A stretch of DNA of 64,000 nt from Prunus persica (lineage: Eukaryota; Streptophyta; Magnoliopsida; Rosales; Rosaceae): contig NC_034010.1 of the NCBI RefSeq assembly GCF_000346465.2, positions 2,736,926 through 2,800,925 on the forward strand. Reading direction: 5' to 3'. Below, piece after piece: positions 27,260 through 39,683 of this stretch. Made by a program: the position numbers and the translations under genes. Numbering within the stretch: the stretch's first letter is position 1; every line of letters starts with the position of its first letter. Below the pieces are notes generated by a model. That model made no database searches. It was not told the DNA's origin and saw nothing but the letters and a program-made list of their open reading frames with translations.

Positions 27260-29070
27260 GAAATATCAAAAATTAGTTGCCAAACTCTAGAATTTTTATT
27301 TTTCATGGATGTGATGTGACTCGTAGCTAGCATGCATAGAAGTGATCCTTTCTCATCTGATGCTACGGCATTAAGTCAATGTATGTTATGAATTCATTGA
27401 TCCTCTACATCTTCTCCTTTTCATTTCCGTCCCATATTGCAAACTTTACGTATTACAGTCACAAAAATATGTATATATTGCAGAACTCACGCACTACAAA
27501 GGTGGTTTAGAGAAAGAAAATTTGAAAAATAGAATCGGGTTAAAAACTCTATAAAATCATAGCACGCCTCTTCACTTGTGACGTCTTTGGTACCTAATAA
27601 CAAGCATATTCTGATATCATATTAGAAAGTGAGCATCCAACTCAAAACCTATTGATAATGAACGTAGAAGTCCAAAATCTTTTAAACTGTTCAGCTAAGA
27701 TTTTATCCTATATATGATCAATGTGGGATATCCTCAACAATATAAAAGGCATAAGCTAAGGAAACTAACACTCACGCATGTAATTGCCACCTCTCCAAGT
27801 GTTCTTGAAAGCGATATCCAACGAAAGGATGAAATTCACATGCGAACTTATAAAGAGTACATATCCATCTAGTTGCCAAACCTTAAAAAGAAATGTTTTG
27901 ACAACAACATAAAAAAACCCTAATAGAAATGTTTTTTTTTTCCTATTAAAAGAAAAAAGAAAAGAAAAGGGAAAAAGGATCTGACCCCTAGTATATGCAT
28001 ATATAGAGTGATCCTTTTTCTAAAGCCGTGGGCTAGCTCATGCTCATGATCACTACTTCTTATTTGATGCTACCTACGGCTACCATCAAATCAATTAATA
28101 CGTTATGAATTCATTCATTATTGACAGATGTATAGATCTTCTCCTTTTCATGAAAACTACTGCATGCATAATTGACAATTACTACTCAGTCTAACTCGAT
28201 TAAATTTACATGCACGTGTGAAATTACTACATGAATTTTTAATTTTTACTATTAATCACCTGAACTTTGTATATAAAGTGTTGCAATTCACCACCGATGT
28301 CTAAGTCAGTTAAAATTCTTTGAAGAGTTTGTAAACTGAACCTAATTTTCTACTCTCTTTTTTTTTTTTTTTCTTTTTCACAAAGTGAATAAAGATTTCA
28401 TTAGCTGGTACTATAACTTGAAGTAGCTGCTCAGGCAACTTAGATGATAACCTTTATCCCATTGACTTCAACTCATGAAAGGCGTGTGATTTGAGCATTT
28501 GTGAAAAGAAACAAGGGAAGCCAGCCAGAGCCAAATTGATTTTTTTACTTGACTTGAGCATCCTGAAACAGACTGGGGAAAAAGGTTGCCTAATTCAATA
28601 GCACTTATGCAGTTCAAACTTTGAATGTCATTTTCTAAAAACTAATAATATAAGAAGATTCCCACAAGTCTCGAATGGAAGACTAAAAGTTGCCTCAACC
28701 TCTGGACAATTTCTAGCCTAAGAAATTCAGTGGTGGGTGGAGGGAGGGAGCCACATTGATGGTTTTGTATTTTTATTTTTTGCATAGAACATAAGCATAT
28801 AATCATAATATTTTAATTAGTTTTTATTTGAAGTTACTGCTGTTTGAATGAAGAAAATAAAAGTTTATATATACGAAAAATAGAATAGAACCAGCAGAAG
28901 TAAAAGCTAGACATGATAAATTCTTTTAGTCAAGATAGCAATTAATTAAGGACTTGAAATAATATATTTGGATTTGAGTAGTTTTGTTGTAAATTGTTTC
29001 ATTGGTATTAATAATGGAAAAACAGTATATATTTTGTACAGAAAATTTGTAATTTTGCCCTTTAGAGCCG
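27260..29070. other. Intergenic, no gene seen
   Basis: AT-rich. 27590-27790 has LTR-like words (TGATATCATATTAGA..., GATATCCTCAACAATATAAAAGG) that suggest an old LTR fragment, but no ends were found. 27930-27975 is an A/G-rich run. No RNA gene recognised. Confidence 0.45.
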
Positions 29071-29074
29071 AGAA

Positions 29075-29600
29075 TGTTAGTTAAAGAATTGAAGGAAGTT
29101 GAGGTTTCACCTCAAAATCAATTAGCAATCCCAACATCTTATAAGTCCATAATTGGTGTCAGAACCAGGTTTACCACACAATTGGGCCCAAATCCAAAGA
29201 AAGGCCGACCTATAGGCTAGATTAAGATGATTGGTGTTGTGTATGGACATAATATCAAGTCATTGAATACTGGTAGTTGAGTGAAGCCGCCTCAAAGGAA
29301 GGAAATGATGACTACCACTGGGCCAATGTCAATAGAGTGGGCTGATGAGAATGTTTAGTACGGAAGCATGGTGGAATGTTAGGACTCAAGATCCCACATC
29401 AGAAAAATAGCATATCCTAGAGTGGTTTAAGAGCTCATGGCTATCCTTTCCTTATTACAAGCCGATTTTTAGGAGCAAGTTACCCATGGGTTCTTACTAA
29501 TTGATATACTACGGTCTCATACTATAAGGAAAGTTAAATTTTCACCCAGAAATCAATTGATAATGTTAGGAAAATACTCTTAACAAGAACAACGTCTAGA
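29075..29600 (+). mobile_element. TRIM-like miniature LTR retrotransposon relic
   Basis: This resembles the element at 48015 word for word in places. A primer-site-like TTGGTGTCAGAACC occurs at about 29153, then GCCCAAATCC, ATAGGCTAGATTAAGATGA and ATGGACATAATATCAAGTCA, then TGTTAGGACTCAAGATCCCA at 29378, the same start as the LTR at 48015. A repeated pair near 29100 (GTTGAGGTTTCACCTCAAAA) and 29530 (GTTAAATTTTCACCCAGAAA) may mark its own diverged LTRs. No coding capacity. Boundaries are approximate. Confidence 0.5.
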
Positions 29601-31081
29601 ATTGTGAATGACTTGTTTTTTTTAATAGTATCTCCACTTTGAAACGTTCTCTTTGACCTAAATATCAAAATCTAGCTCTCCAACACACAATTATTCGTTC
29701 GTTAATAAATAATTGAATTTGTCGGCCGCATATCTCATATAGTTCTCATGAAATCCACGTGGGGCATCTAATTAAGATCGGTTAGGTCGAACTCCAATGT
29801 CCAATGTTGGGAGGGCATGCCTGAAAGGTCCAACTCCAATGGCCAAATGGTGGAAGACAGATTCATTATAATTCCTTTGAAGCAAGAAAGTAGTGCAGAG
29901 TCTAGAAAGGTTGAATGTATGGGAGGAGGGGCTTTGGAAGTCTTGACCTTCTTATTTATTATTATTATTATTGTGTGCAGCTCTCTCTTTGCCTCTTGGT
30001 GAAAATGACTTTGGAAAAAAAATGGTCCAATGTACGTGAACATCTTATTAAAGGAAAAGAAATCAAACACATATATGATGTCTTTCCATGTTAACATAGA
30101 ATTGAGCCTGCCGTAATTTTGGAATTACAATTTACAAAACAGCTTCCTTGTCTAGAATGATTGCTTACAAGCGATTCTTATTTCAGTGGAATTTGATGGA
30201 CTTCGTTTTCTTTCCCTATTACATAATTAAAGTTACTTTGTCTTTTGGTGCCTTGTAGTTCTAGAAACGATGTCAAATTAATGGTTCACTAAAATAATGA
30301 TCTCATGTCAAATACCAATATTTATTCAATAATGTATTTTATAGTAATGTATACTCGTTGCTCACCACGTATTATAGTTTTGTGTCAACTTGTAGGTCAG
30401 GCATTGGGCTTAGAATTGTCAGCCATTCCTTTAGGCTTTCGTTCTTTTTAGGTCAGGTCCCTTTCCTTTGGGTAGCATTCTTTCAGTTTGAGTGGCTCTT
30501 GGGCTTTTGGAGACATCAGCCAGCACCCTCTAAAATATGTAAATTGCAAGTTTTAAATACGGAGGCTAGAATGAGGGATTTTTAACGAGGGGGTCTTTAA
30601 TAGCCGTTCGATCTAGTGCAAAGTTATTATTGGACTGTTGGATTGAACCCCCTTATTGTAACCCCTCAACATAGCCCCTCATTATAGAAGCTCTCCGTCT
30701 TATTCTGAGATGTGGTGGTGTTCTTCTTGTTATATATGACTTGATGAAAGCGGCTTAAACATAATACAGGTAGCTTCCATTTTGAAGCTATTCTAACAAT
30801 CATTTCTCCAACTGAGCGAGGTTGCAAATTTCAAATGAAGTTACATGGCATTCAAGCTCACAACTAACGATTTAATAATCCTGTGATCAGGTTGCTTAAG
30901 TCAGTATGTATAAGTAAAGTTTAAGGTAAGGTGTTATTTATCTATGCAGTAATGAACCTATATATGGTTAAAGGACTGAAAATGTTCATCCACTTAGTTA
31001 ACTTGTAATTACAAATTAACTTCAGCAATCCAAACCAAATACACTAACCAGACTAATCTGTCTTTAATTCCACTGAAATCA
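29601..31081. other. Intergenic, no gene seen
   Basis: Overlapping opposite frames near 29768-30097 are unconvincing. 30565-30700 contains TTTTTAACGAGGGGGTC...CCCCCTTATTG with weak complementarity, perhaps a decayed MITE. The last few hundred bases are presumed 3' flank of the minus-strand IQ67 gene. Confidence 0.45.
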
Positions 31082-33178
31082 TCATCTAAAAGCAGTTTGT
31101 CTATCCCAATCGAAGCTTCGATCCTTTGCCGTCTGTTTTAATCTTAAAGGGCTTGGAAGGCCCTTCATGCTTGGAGATCTTTGCTGGATACTACTACACT
31201 TGCCCAATATTTTTCCAGTGCTGCTAATTGGGACTTCACTGGTGATAGAAGATATAAGAGAGATGTTGTTCTTGCATGGTGAATAGCTCTCAGAGTAAGT
31301 ATCTAAACTGCCTGCCCTTAACTTAGGGGAGCTTAGAGACCTTGCTTTTGCCTTGGCAGATTTTGTTGCAGCCATGTAAGTTGGAACAACAGGAGAGCTT
31401 GTGAAGGAATTCTCATCTCCCAATGAACACTGCTTTCTGTGGTATGAAGATCTTCTTGGTACAAACACCGGAGAATCCATTCCTTCAATCTGAATCTTTT
31501 GTCTTTGGAAGTTTCTCAGCCTAAGTTGTTTTCCTCCAAATTCTTCTTTACGCTTTGCATTCAAATCCAAAACCGTGTCCAAGTCCTCAAGTTCTTTGCT
31601 TTTAGAAAGTTGTGTATCTACCCATTGGTCCAACCAGTATCTCCATCTTCCATTTACCTTGTTTCTCTCTGATTCTGCTGACTTCTGCAAAATGTTTTTG
31701 CTGACAACTTAGTAGGAGAAGCTATTTTTGAGCAGAGATAAAGAATGAACCAAAGATTTTAAAGTAGAGGAACTTACCCGATGGGTATACGAGTATTCCC
31801 TTATTCGTTCTCTCTTAAGCATAGCTTCTTTCTTGCTTAGAAACAAGGCCTCTGCCTCTTCCTTTGAAATGAGGCTGCCATCCCACCTTCTTTGACTGTT
31901 TGAGTCCATCTAAAAGTTTCAAAGATTTCATCATATGTCACATTGTGCAAAGAAAATTGTACTTAAAAGACACTGGTTATGTAAATTTTCAAATAGAAGC
32001 CTGCAGCCTATACTTTTCCACAAGAAAGATTGTCCTAAATGGAGAAAAGGTGTTCTTTTTCTTTTGTATGTTTCCATCATAAGAACCTCTTTCCAAACTT
32101 ACCCTTATTATCTTGTCTCTCAAACTTTGGAACTGATTATGTTCATCGCAATGGGGAGCGTCTTCGATCGTTTGGAATCTCCTAGCGCAGGCATGTGATT
32201 GGATATTTATTATGGATTGCAAGCACTTGAGTGTAGTCATTGCTTGACGTCTCACAGCCCGTCCTCGAATAATCGCTTGAAGCTTCACTATTCCCTTTAG
32301 TGCTCTCAAAGCCTTCTTTGCCTGCAATTTTCTCCCACAAAACTTGTAACAATGATAAGTCTAATAAACTGATCTTTGCAGGATATGAGAAATAACTTAC
32401 AATAATATAGTTTGTAGACTTCATCTAGTAATTTTACTTTCATGCCAGAAATGGTACCTTGCTGAAAATAAATGAGTAATTAAGAGGAAAAAAAACACAA
32501 AATGCTACCAAAATTCTCAGATAAGCATAAACATAGCCATGATGACAGGGTTGTCAATATGTACATATTGTTTCATGGAATTTTTGTACCAATTCAAACC
32601 ACCCCAGTGAAAGCAAAAATTGATTGAAATTTTGGCAAGAGAGAGAGAAGAGCCTGAATAAACTCACAAGGTAGCCTCTAAAGGCAGTTTGTATTTTCAC
32701 AGCTGCAGATTCTTGTACTTGTCTCTCACATTGATGTGCCAACTTAGTGGCCTCATTTTGAGCAATATTGATTGACAATGATTTTTCCTTCTCCAAACAT
32801 TTCTCAGAAGACTGTGGGGTGCCAGTGAGCCTCACAACCTCAGCAGCAGCATGAGCTGCTGCAGCAGTGCTGGCAATAGCCACAGTCAGAGCATGCCTGT
32901 TCTGTTCTTCCTCTGCCTCATTTTGTGCCCTTTGTTTTAATGGTGATGGTGGTGATGGTGCAGTTAATGAGGTTAGTCTTTTGATCTTAAGCTTTCCAAA
33001 AATCCATTTCCTTCTCTTCTCCTTCTAAAAGTAATTGATCAAATTAGGATAGGGACTTCAAAGTGAAATGAACAAAATAGCAGAAGAAGAAGAATGATTT
33101 GCTTACATTTTTTTGCTTTGACTGTGTCTCTGAAACAAAGAACCTCTTCACTATATTGAACCAGCTCCTCTTTGCCAT
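31082..33178 (-). CDS. IQ67-domain (IQD) calmodulin-binding protein
   Basis: IQD proteins are plant calmodulin-binding scaffolds, often attached to microtubules, plasma membrane or nucleus. Five exons join in frame with GT-AG borders: 33178-33107, 33024-32668, 32321-32103, 31909-31778 and 31684-31082, giving 460 residues. Residues 1-40 are basic (MAKRSWFNIVKRFF, then KEKRRKW), typical of the family. The IQ67 region begins near residue 130 with AAVKIQTAFRGYL (first IQ motif), followed by AKKALRALKGIVKLQAIIRG (second IQ motif) and a third helix with IINIQSHACARR. An intron falls exactly after GYL inside the first IQ motif, at phase 0, the hallmark intron of this family. The C-terminus has Ser-rich stretches and a conserved-looking DWDRQTAFR end. 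The gene appears intact. The clade (the IQD11-14 type is my guess) needs a tree. Confidence 0.92.
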
Positions 33179-34363
33179 TGCAGAAACAAGAAATCACATC
33201 ATGCTATGGGCAACATATGAAGCTGGTTTTGCAAAACCAATTTGCACAAAATAGTCAAGAAAACAATAATAAATTAAGTTAATTAACTTTTACATCATTA
33301 CTTGAAACAGTTATCAAAAATCCTAAATTCAATGCAGATATTTTGTAAGATCTAAACAGCATCTTACCCATCTCCTGAAATCGAGTGATCCGTGTATCTA
33401 TAAAACCCGAATTCACAGCATCAGCAACTTTCAGCTCTTGGGAATTTGGATGCAACTTTTATAAAGTTCAGGAAAGAAGATCACTTGGACTTCACTCAAG
33501 TTAATAATCTCATATAGAAAAGAATAGTTTATTGGGAAACTGAATCACAAACTCTAAGAAGGTTGTTAAGTTTCCAAATTTGATAACAATCCTGAGGGGG
33601 TATGTTTGTTGTTTGTCAATTCAGCTATTCACATTTTTCTTCCTCTTGTTCATGATGAGTTCTTCTGTTCAATATGTGTGGGTGGGTCTAAGCATAGCAA
33701 TTGTACTGGAAAAAGTTAGAGCTGCTTTGTGTTCAGGGAAGGAGCCTCAAAATGAATTATGAGAAATACTTTTGATGGGGCCTTCTCATCTTTCTGCAAC
33801 CCCCAATCTTTCTTTAACTGCAGCAGACATGTTCAAATGTCTGATGGGAATCAAATTACTCAACTATCCCCTTCCTCCAGTTGAATAAGTAATAATACCA
33901 TGCAACAGCAGTCCATCATGGATGATGAAGACACTGCTTGGTGATGGTGATTTTCTCCAATAAGATTGCATAAGTTTTCTGCTGATGAATTCTCTATCCT
34001 TGGTTGGATCTGTGTTGTTCATCTATGGTTAAGATTCAATGGTACTGAATTTATGCATGCTGCATTTTTTTAAAGTGGTAAAAAATGACAGCTCATTTGC
34101 TGAAATGGAGACCTTGGATATTTATTTTTCATTGTTGACTGGAAACCTTGATCCATACTTTTTTTGTTGGCATGAGTAAAATCCTAGTCAGTGACACAGT
34201 GTTGTGTTGTGTTGTGACAATTAGTTCAACAATCTGGGACCTCTAGGTTAAAGAGAGATTGTACCACAGGCAACTACTCTGATGTTGTACATTTGTGACT
34301 TGAGTTAAAGTCTTCAATAAAATAATGTATAGATATAGACTGTTTCCCATAATCCACACAACA

Positions 34364-34415
<52 letters not shown>

Positions 34416-36168
34416 ATTATTGAGGGAAGTGGGGGAGTCACAATGTGCAAGAGAAGAGAGAATGTGGAGGGAAGACAGCTGTTGAAGGGCCCAAAGAGAG
34501 GAATTGTCATATTTATATTCTCATCTCATGCATCTTTTACAAAAAAAGTCATAAAGATAAATGATTTTTCTTCCCCATCTAGAAAACCAATTAATATTCT
34601 TTTAAAAAAAGAAATAAATTAGAAAAATTAAAATATCACTTACTATTTTTTAATTTGTTATGTGTAGTTTTTTTTTCTCAATAGTACATGAAAAATACTA
34701 ATAAAATACATAAACAATACGTATATTATTGTGAAATATGTAAAAATACGTGTATTATTAGTGAAAAATACACATATATACATGTATAATAAACGAATAA
34801 TATGTTTAGTTCTATTTGATTCTTATACGAAAAACAAAAAGTACAAATGTATAATACATTTCTTGACCTCCTCCTCCTATGATCCTATCCACTTTTCACA
34901 AGTCATAGGTTTTAATTACTTTGTATAATTATGTCTTTCATTATGAGCTCCCTCTTTTGTTTTCCGGCTTAAAGTAGGATAGACAAACGAAAGTCACACA
35001 TGGATAATTTAATGTAGGTGATAAAGCAAGAAAAAAGCCAGCTATTTCATTTTAACTTTTTTATTTATTGAATTATTAGAATAGGATTATCAAAAATCTA
35101 TAAATGCATTGATCCTTAATCGATATTTTTCTCGAGCACTAAATGAAGGTACTTTGCAATGTAATCGTCACATCTAAGCATTTTTTTTTTTTTAACCAAG
35201 AAAGTCCAAAAAAGTAAACAATAACTTGAAGTCTTCATTTATTTCCATGTTTTCAGATCTATGGAAATGATTGAATTTGTAAGTTAGGTTAAAGATCTTG
35301 TCTTTACCCAATCTTTTCGTATTTGGTCACAACACCAGGAAACACAAAAGGTAATGTGGTAGGATGTGAATGAACAAATTGATGTGAAAAAGAGGGAAAA
35401 AAAAATAAAAAAAATACTCATCAAAAGAAATGAAGGAGAGACTTAAAAATGGTCCCAATGATACCTTCCAAATAAAAAGTTCCAACCATACCTTTGAAGA
35501 AAAAAAAAAGAAGAAAAAGAAATGGGTCCAATGAAAGACACGGCTGCAATTTAATCATCTAAATTCTTCATTATTTAGTGCACATAAATAAAACATGACA
35601 TCAATACCTTTCAAAATCCATACGCTCCTTTTTGAATTAGAAGAAAAAATCTTCTTCTAGAGCGTAGTTTGAAGTCTAAGCTACAAGTGGGACTACTTGA
35701 AAGGTACAAGGACAAGGCTGACATAGCCTAAATGTTGTTTACCACATTTACAAGGTACTTGTAGTTTCAATTTTATCAATTTTATCTTTGTAATTTGAAT
35801 TTCAAGCAATTCAAGGACAACTCTCTCTCTCTCCCCCCTCCAAAAAAAAAAAAAAACCTCTCCTCCTGACCTAAACCCAAAAACAAAACCAAACATTAAG
35901 ACTGAAAAGTCACACTATTTTTTATTCAAGATTGGAGGTAATGGACTTTGAGACTTGAAAACATAAGAAAAGCTACATGAGGGGTTGTTGGGGTGGCTTT
36001 AGGAGTGGTTGGGGAGGGGCTACACGAATGGACCGAAATTTCCCTCTATGTGAACATAAATTATAATAATTTAACAAAAACTAAGGATTGTCCTTAAATT
36101 GCTTGGAATTCAAAACTTCAAGGACAAAATTTATCAAAGGGACCTTGATCGTAAAAATGATTAACTAC
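33179..36168. other. Upstream region of the IQ67 gene and intergenic DNA
   Basis: Promoter and 5' leader of the minus-strand IQ67 gene are presumably in 33179-33800. An AG microsatellite lies at 34368-34412. 35455-35520 and 35820-35870 are A-rich and CT/CA-rich. No further gene seen. Confidence 0.5.
34368..34412. repeat. (AG)n microsatellite
   Basis: About 22 uninterrupted AG units. Confidence 0.95.
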
Positions 36169-36510
36169 GAGCCCATTTGATAACCATTTCAATTTTTGTT
36201 TTTAGTTTTCATTTTTTGTGTTAGAGTATAGAGGAAAAAGACAGAATGGAAGTGAGAATGAGAGTGGAGATGAGATTGAGAGGGAAGATGGGAGGAGATG
36301 ATGGGAGGGATGAGTAACCAAAGTGAAAACAAAAACTAAAAATTGAAATCTATTTCAAATTGTTTTCACTTTCAAGTTTTTGTTTTCACTTTTATTACTC
36401 ATTCCTCTCATCCTCTCTCTCAATCTCATCCTCACTCTAATTTTTCTCCAAACTCTAGCACAAAAAATAAAAATTGAAAATGAAAATTGAAATGATTATC
36501 AAACGAGCCC
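36169..36510. mobile_element. Fold-back MITE (third copy of the 22.86 kb family)
   Basis: It begins GAGCCCATTTGATAACC and ends with the complement-like GATTATCAAACGAGCCC. Flanking bases are TAC on both sides (36166-36168 and 36511-36513), a possible 3-base duplication. The left half (GAGAATGAGAGTGGAGATG) pairs with the right half (CAATCTCATCCTCACTC). Same internal word order as the two copies at 22.86-23.55 kb. Non-coding. Confidence 0.75.
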
Positions 36511-36759
36511 TACATAAACAAAAATGATTTTTTTACCGTAAAGATAAATTATCTCACAATTCAAACTCAATATATTTTTAAATATAAAACATTGTCCCAC
36601 ATTCGACATGGCTTGATGAACTGAGCCACATTGGACTTAAATGGACCAACTCATCGGCTGAGCTTGGTTTATAAACATTGTCCCAAGCCCTACCTGATAA
36701 AAAAAAATGGGGTCAAACTATATTTAGTTTTGGCTCATTGGGTTGGACTAACCTTCTTT

Positions 36760-36805
36760 AACTCGTGAGTCGCGACCCGCAGAACTCGTGAGTCGCGACC
36801 CGCAG
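36760..36805. repeat. Perfect 23-base tandem duplication
   Basis: The 23-base unit beginning AACTCGTGAGTCGCGACC occurs twice back to back without a mismatch. It is GC-rich within AT-rich DNA, and contains the self-complementary GTCGCGAC. Confidence 0.95.
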
Positions 36806-36857
36806 GCCAACTGATAGTCTCTTCCTATCATAAATTTACAAGAATTTTATAATGAGG

Positions 36858-37005
36858 GCCTTATTTAAAGTCCTTAGATGAGACCCTATCTCTTAATCGT
36901 TGAATCAAATTAATTAATTATTAAATTAAATTAATTAAATTAATCCAACAATTACGAAATAAGACCTCATCTAATGCCCTATAGAATGACTCCACAAACT
37001 TACAT
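36858..37005. repeat. Imperfect fold-back repeat
   Basis: The left half (GATGAGACCC...AATCGTTGAATCAAATTAATT) is largely complementary to the right half (AATTAATCCAACAATT...AAGACCTCATC). Probably a small MITE relic. It lies about 320 bases upstream of the start codon of the next gene, within its likely promoter. Confidence 0.6.
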
Positions 37006-37323
37006 AGCCTATATTATCAAATTGTTGGGTTCATTTAGAAACTCCCAGCTTAAGCTGAAAACTTCAAATTCGGCTAGGCCCAATGGACACCATCAACCTA
37101 AAACTTGGGCCTGAATAGTGGATCGAGTTGAGCACGAGTTCCGCCATTTACGCTGTCTAAACCTCAGTCAGTCTGCCGCCCGCCAACTTCAACAGTATTT
37201 GACTCTCTCTCTCTCTGTGGTAAAAGTAAAGCTTTGTTTTTTATCTCACAAAATCTCCTGTAGTAGTTTCGAAAGCTTCATTCTCTCTCTTTATCTCTCT
37301 ATGAAGTGTCGGGAATTGCGCAA

Positions 37324-39683
37324 ATGGGCAATTGGAGACATCGTCCCCCTCGTAGAATCTACCGTCAAGAAAAGCTTCCAAGCGTATACCCTCTACCATA
37401 TCACCCCGAACCTCCTCCCCCTTCAGGTAATTTTCTGTCTTTCTTTGTTTTATGAACTTGTTTACTATCAATTTGAATTGGGTTCTTCTTGAATTGTTGG
37501 TTTGTAGGTTTTTCTTGATGTGTTTTATCTGAATTCTTTATATGGCACATGTTCTAGTTGTTCCAATTTTTCCCCTTTTATCAAATCCTTTTTACTTTTT
37601 CAGTAAATGGTTCCTAAGAAAATACCAAAGCTTATAAACACTTAGATATTTTAGATTGTTTATTTGTTCAGCAGAGAAACTTACTGAGAATTCCAGGCGG
37701 GTATTATAACAGTCTGGGGAGCAATGCTAGAAAGCACCTATTTATAAGACACTCGTTAGGATTGAAGACTGATAATTGGATATAGATACCTTATTATGGT
37801 CTACTTTGATTGGCTTATCGTGAAATAGAACTACATTTGTTTGTGCCCATCATTTATTACTTCTTCATGTGCTTTGGTGCATTCAAAATGCACAGAGTTT
37901 GCATGCTTTAATTGGTCAGGTTACTTCCGTCGTGTATGTTAAACCCATTAGCCTATTTGTTCACCCATTTCACTATCTTGAGTGTGCTACTTTATCTTCG
38001 GAATGCCTTTCCTATTGACAGCAGATTTACATGTGAGAAAATAGTGCTGAAGCCATGTCTAATACCCTTTTCATATTGTAGATTACTAAATTTAAATTGG
38101 TCTCCTAAAGTTAAACTTTGCAGAAGAGGATTAAATTTTTTTTTTTTCTGTGTAGTTTTGTGTTTTATGTACATTTTACAGAGCCAGCTAATTCGTTTTC
38201 TTTGTTACCTATGGAATTTTTTTTCGTTATTTCAATTTTCGGTAGGCTTTCAGTTCCATTTATAATTCATTTTGAACAAAATAAGAAACCTTAACATAAC
38301 TAATTTTGTCTCAAGCATTGTGAGGTTTCTATGATAATTGCTTAGACTCTGGAAATTGTTCAAATAGGAGTCGCTTATCATCTGCATCATATCGTTAGTC
38401 CTAGATTGTTAAAGATGTGAGTTCTGTACTTTCCTTTTTCCTTTTCATATTATTTTGGTTGGTCATGTGGCTTATCTCTTATTATTATTATTATTAGTTT
38501 TTTATGTTCACATGACGTATGGGGCATTAATTCCGCGTCTTGGTAATCTCATCATTGTTGAAAGAGTCATTCTAGTGGAATCTTACTTACTTTTTTACTT
38601 TTTTTCGTTTTTTCATTTGTAGGGTTTTGTAAGGATGGTATACCTTATTGGGAAAAGCAATTCTGCACTTTGGTTGGGTCCATACCATGGTGGAAGGTAG
38701 CAGATGCCAAGAGGTATATGTATGGAAATAGTAATGTACTCAATTGGAACGATTCAGCTGGTGAGGAGGCATTTCAAAATGCAAAACAGCGCTTTTGGGC
38801 GGACATCAATGGCCTCTCCTGTGACATCTCTTTGCCTGATCCAAGTATTTATATTGATGAAATAGATTGGTACCCTCTTATTGATCCCGAACTCATGAAG
38901 GAAGTGGATTGTGAGTACTTTGCTCCTGATGAGGAAGAAGGGAATGGCAAGTTCGGGCGAAGAAACAAGAACACAAAATATTCAGCTGTTGTTCCTCCGG
39001 ATGGACATAACAGGGTTCCAAATAACAGCAGAAATCCTTGGGAATGTGACAACATTCAGGGTAGTGGAGATTTGAAAAACACAGTTCAGGGCAGGAACCA
39101 GTGGAATACTAATGGTGACAACCCTTGGGAAAGTGGAAGTACTCAGGGCAATGGAAGTATGGAGAAGAATGCATGGGAAGATAGCAGGGATAAGTCATGG
39201 GGATGGAACCAGATGGGAGATAATATCACTCTGTCAAAGGGTTGGGATAATGATGTTAAACCTTGGGAAGGTGGCTGTCAGGGTGTTGCGTCTGTGGAAG
39301 GTAATAGATGGGTTGATCCAATATGTAAGTCTTGGGGCTACAACCAGCAGGAGTCAAAGAATGTGGATCATAGTGAGAATCGTTGGGAGGGCGGTCCTAG
39401 TCAAAACAATAAATCTCTAAAAGATAGAGGGTGGAGAGATCGTGGAGGAGATGAGTGGGGTTGGAAACAGTGGGGGAGCCAGAATAACCAGAAAAATAAT
39501 TTGGATTTTAGGATAGTAAACAGTGGTTCGGGAGCTAGGAACCAGGGTGGCCATAAGAGGGAACGTCCTCACGAGTATATATCAGGCTATAAAAGCTCAA
39601 GATTTCAAGGGAGTGATTATCAAACAGGTAATTGCTGGAGTAGGGGAAATAATAGAAAGAGGGTCAGTTTTGCCCGAGTGTGA
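37324..39683 (+). CDS. Plant-specific protein with WG/GW-rich C-terminal half, function unknown
   Basis: Two exons: 37324-37426 and 38623-39683, joined through a 1196-base intron with GT donor and TTTGTAG acceptor, giving 387 residues. The short first exon encodes a basic, Pro-rich start (MGNWRHRPPRRIYR...), then GIPYWEKQFC at the exon 2 start. This is followed by a conserved-looking block (VGSIPWWKVADAKRYM, WNDSAGEEAFQNAKQRFWADINGL) and an acidic DPSIYIDEIDWYP segment. Residues from about 165 on are low-complexity, rich in Asn, Gly, Trp and charged residues, with repeats such as NPWE, KSWGWNQ, KGWDN, KSWGYNQ, RGWRD and EWGWKQWG. I recognise the N-terminal half as a widespread plant protein without a named function. 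The WG/GW pairs resemble Argonaute-binding repeats, which is inference only. The longer overlapping frame from 37118 is in another phase and does not join exon 2. Confidence 0.85.

Noticed and set aside
37118..37492. 124-codon frame overlapping the first exon of the WG/GW gene
   Set aside because: It is in another phase, runs through the splice donor into the intron and cannot join exon 2; the MGNWRHRPP frame joins perfectly.
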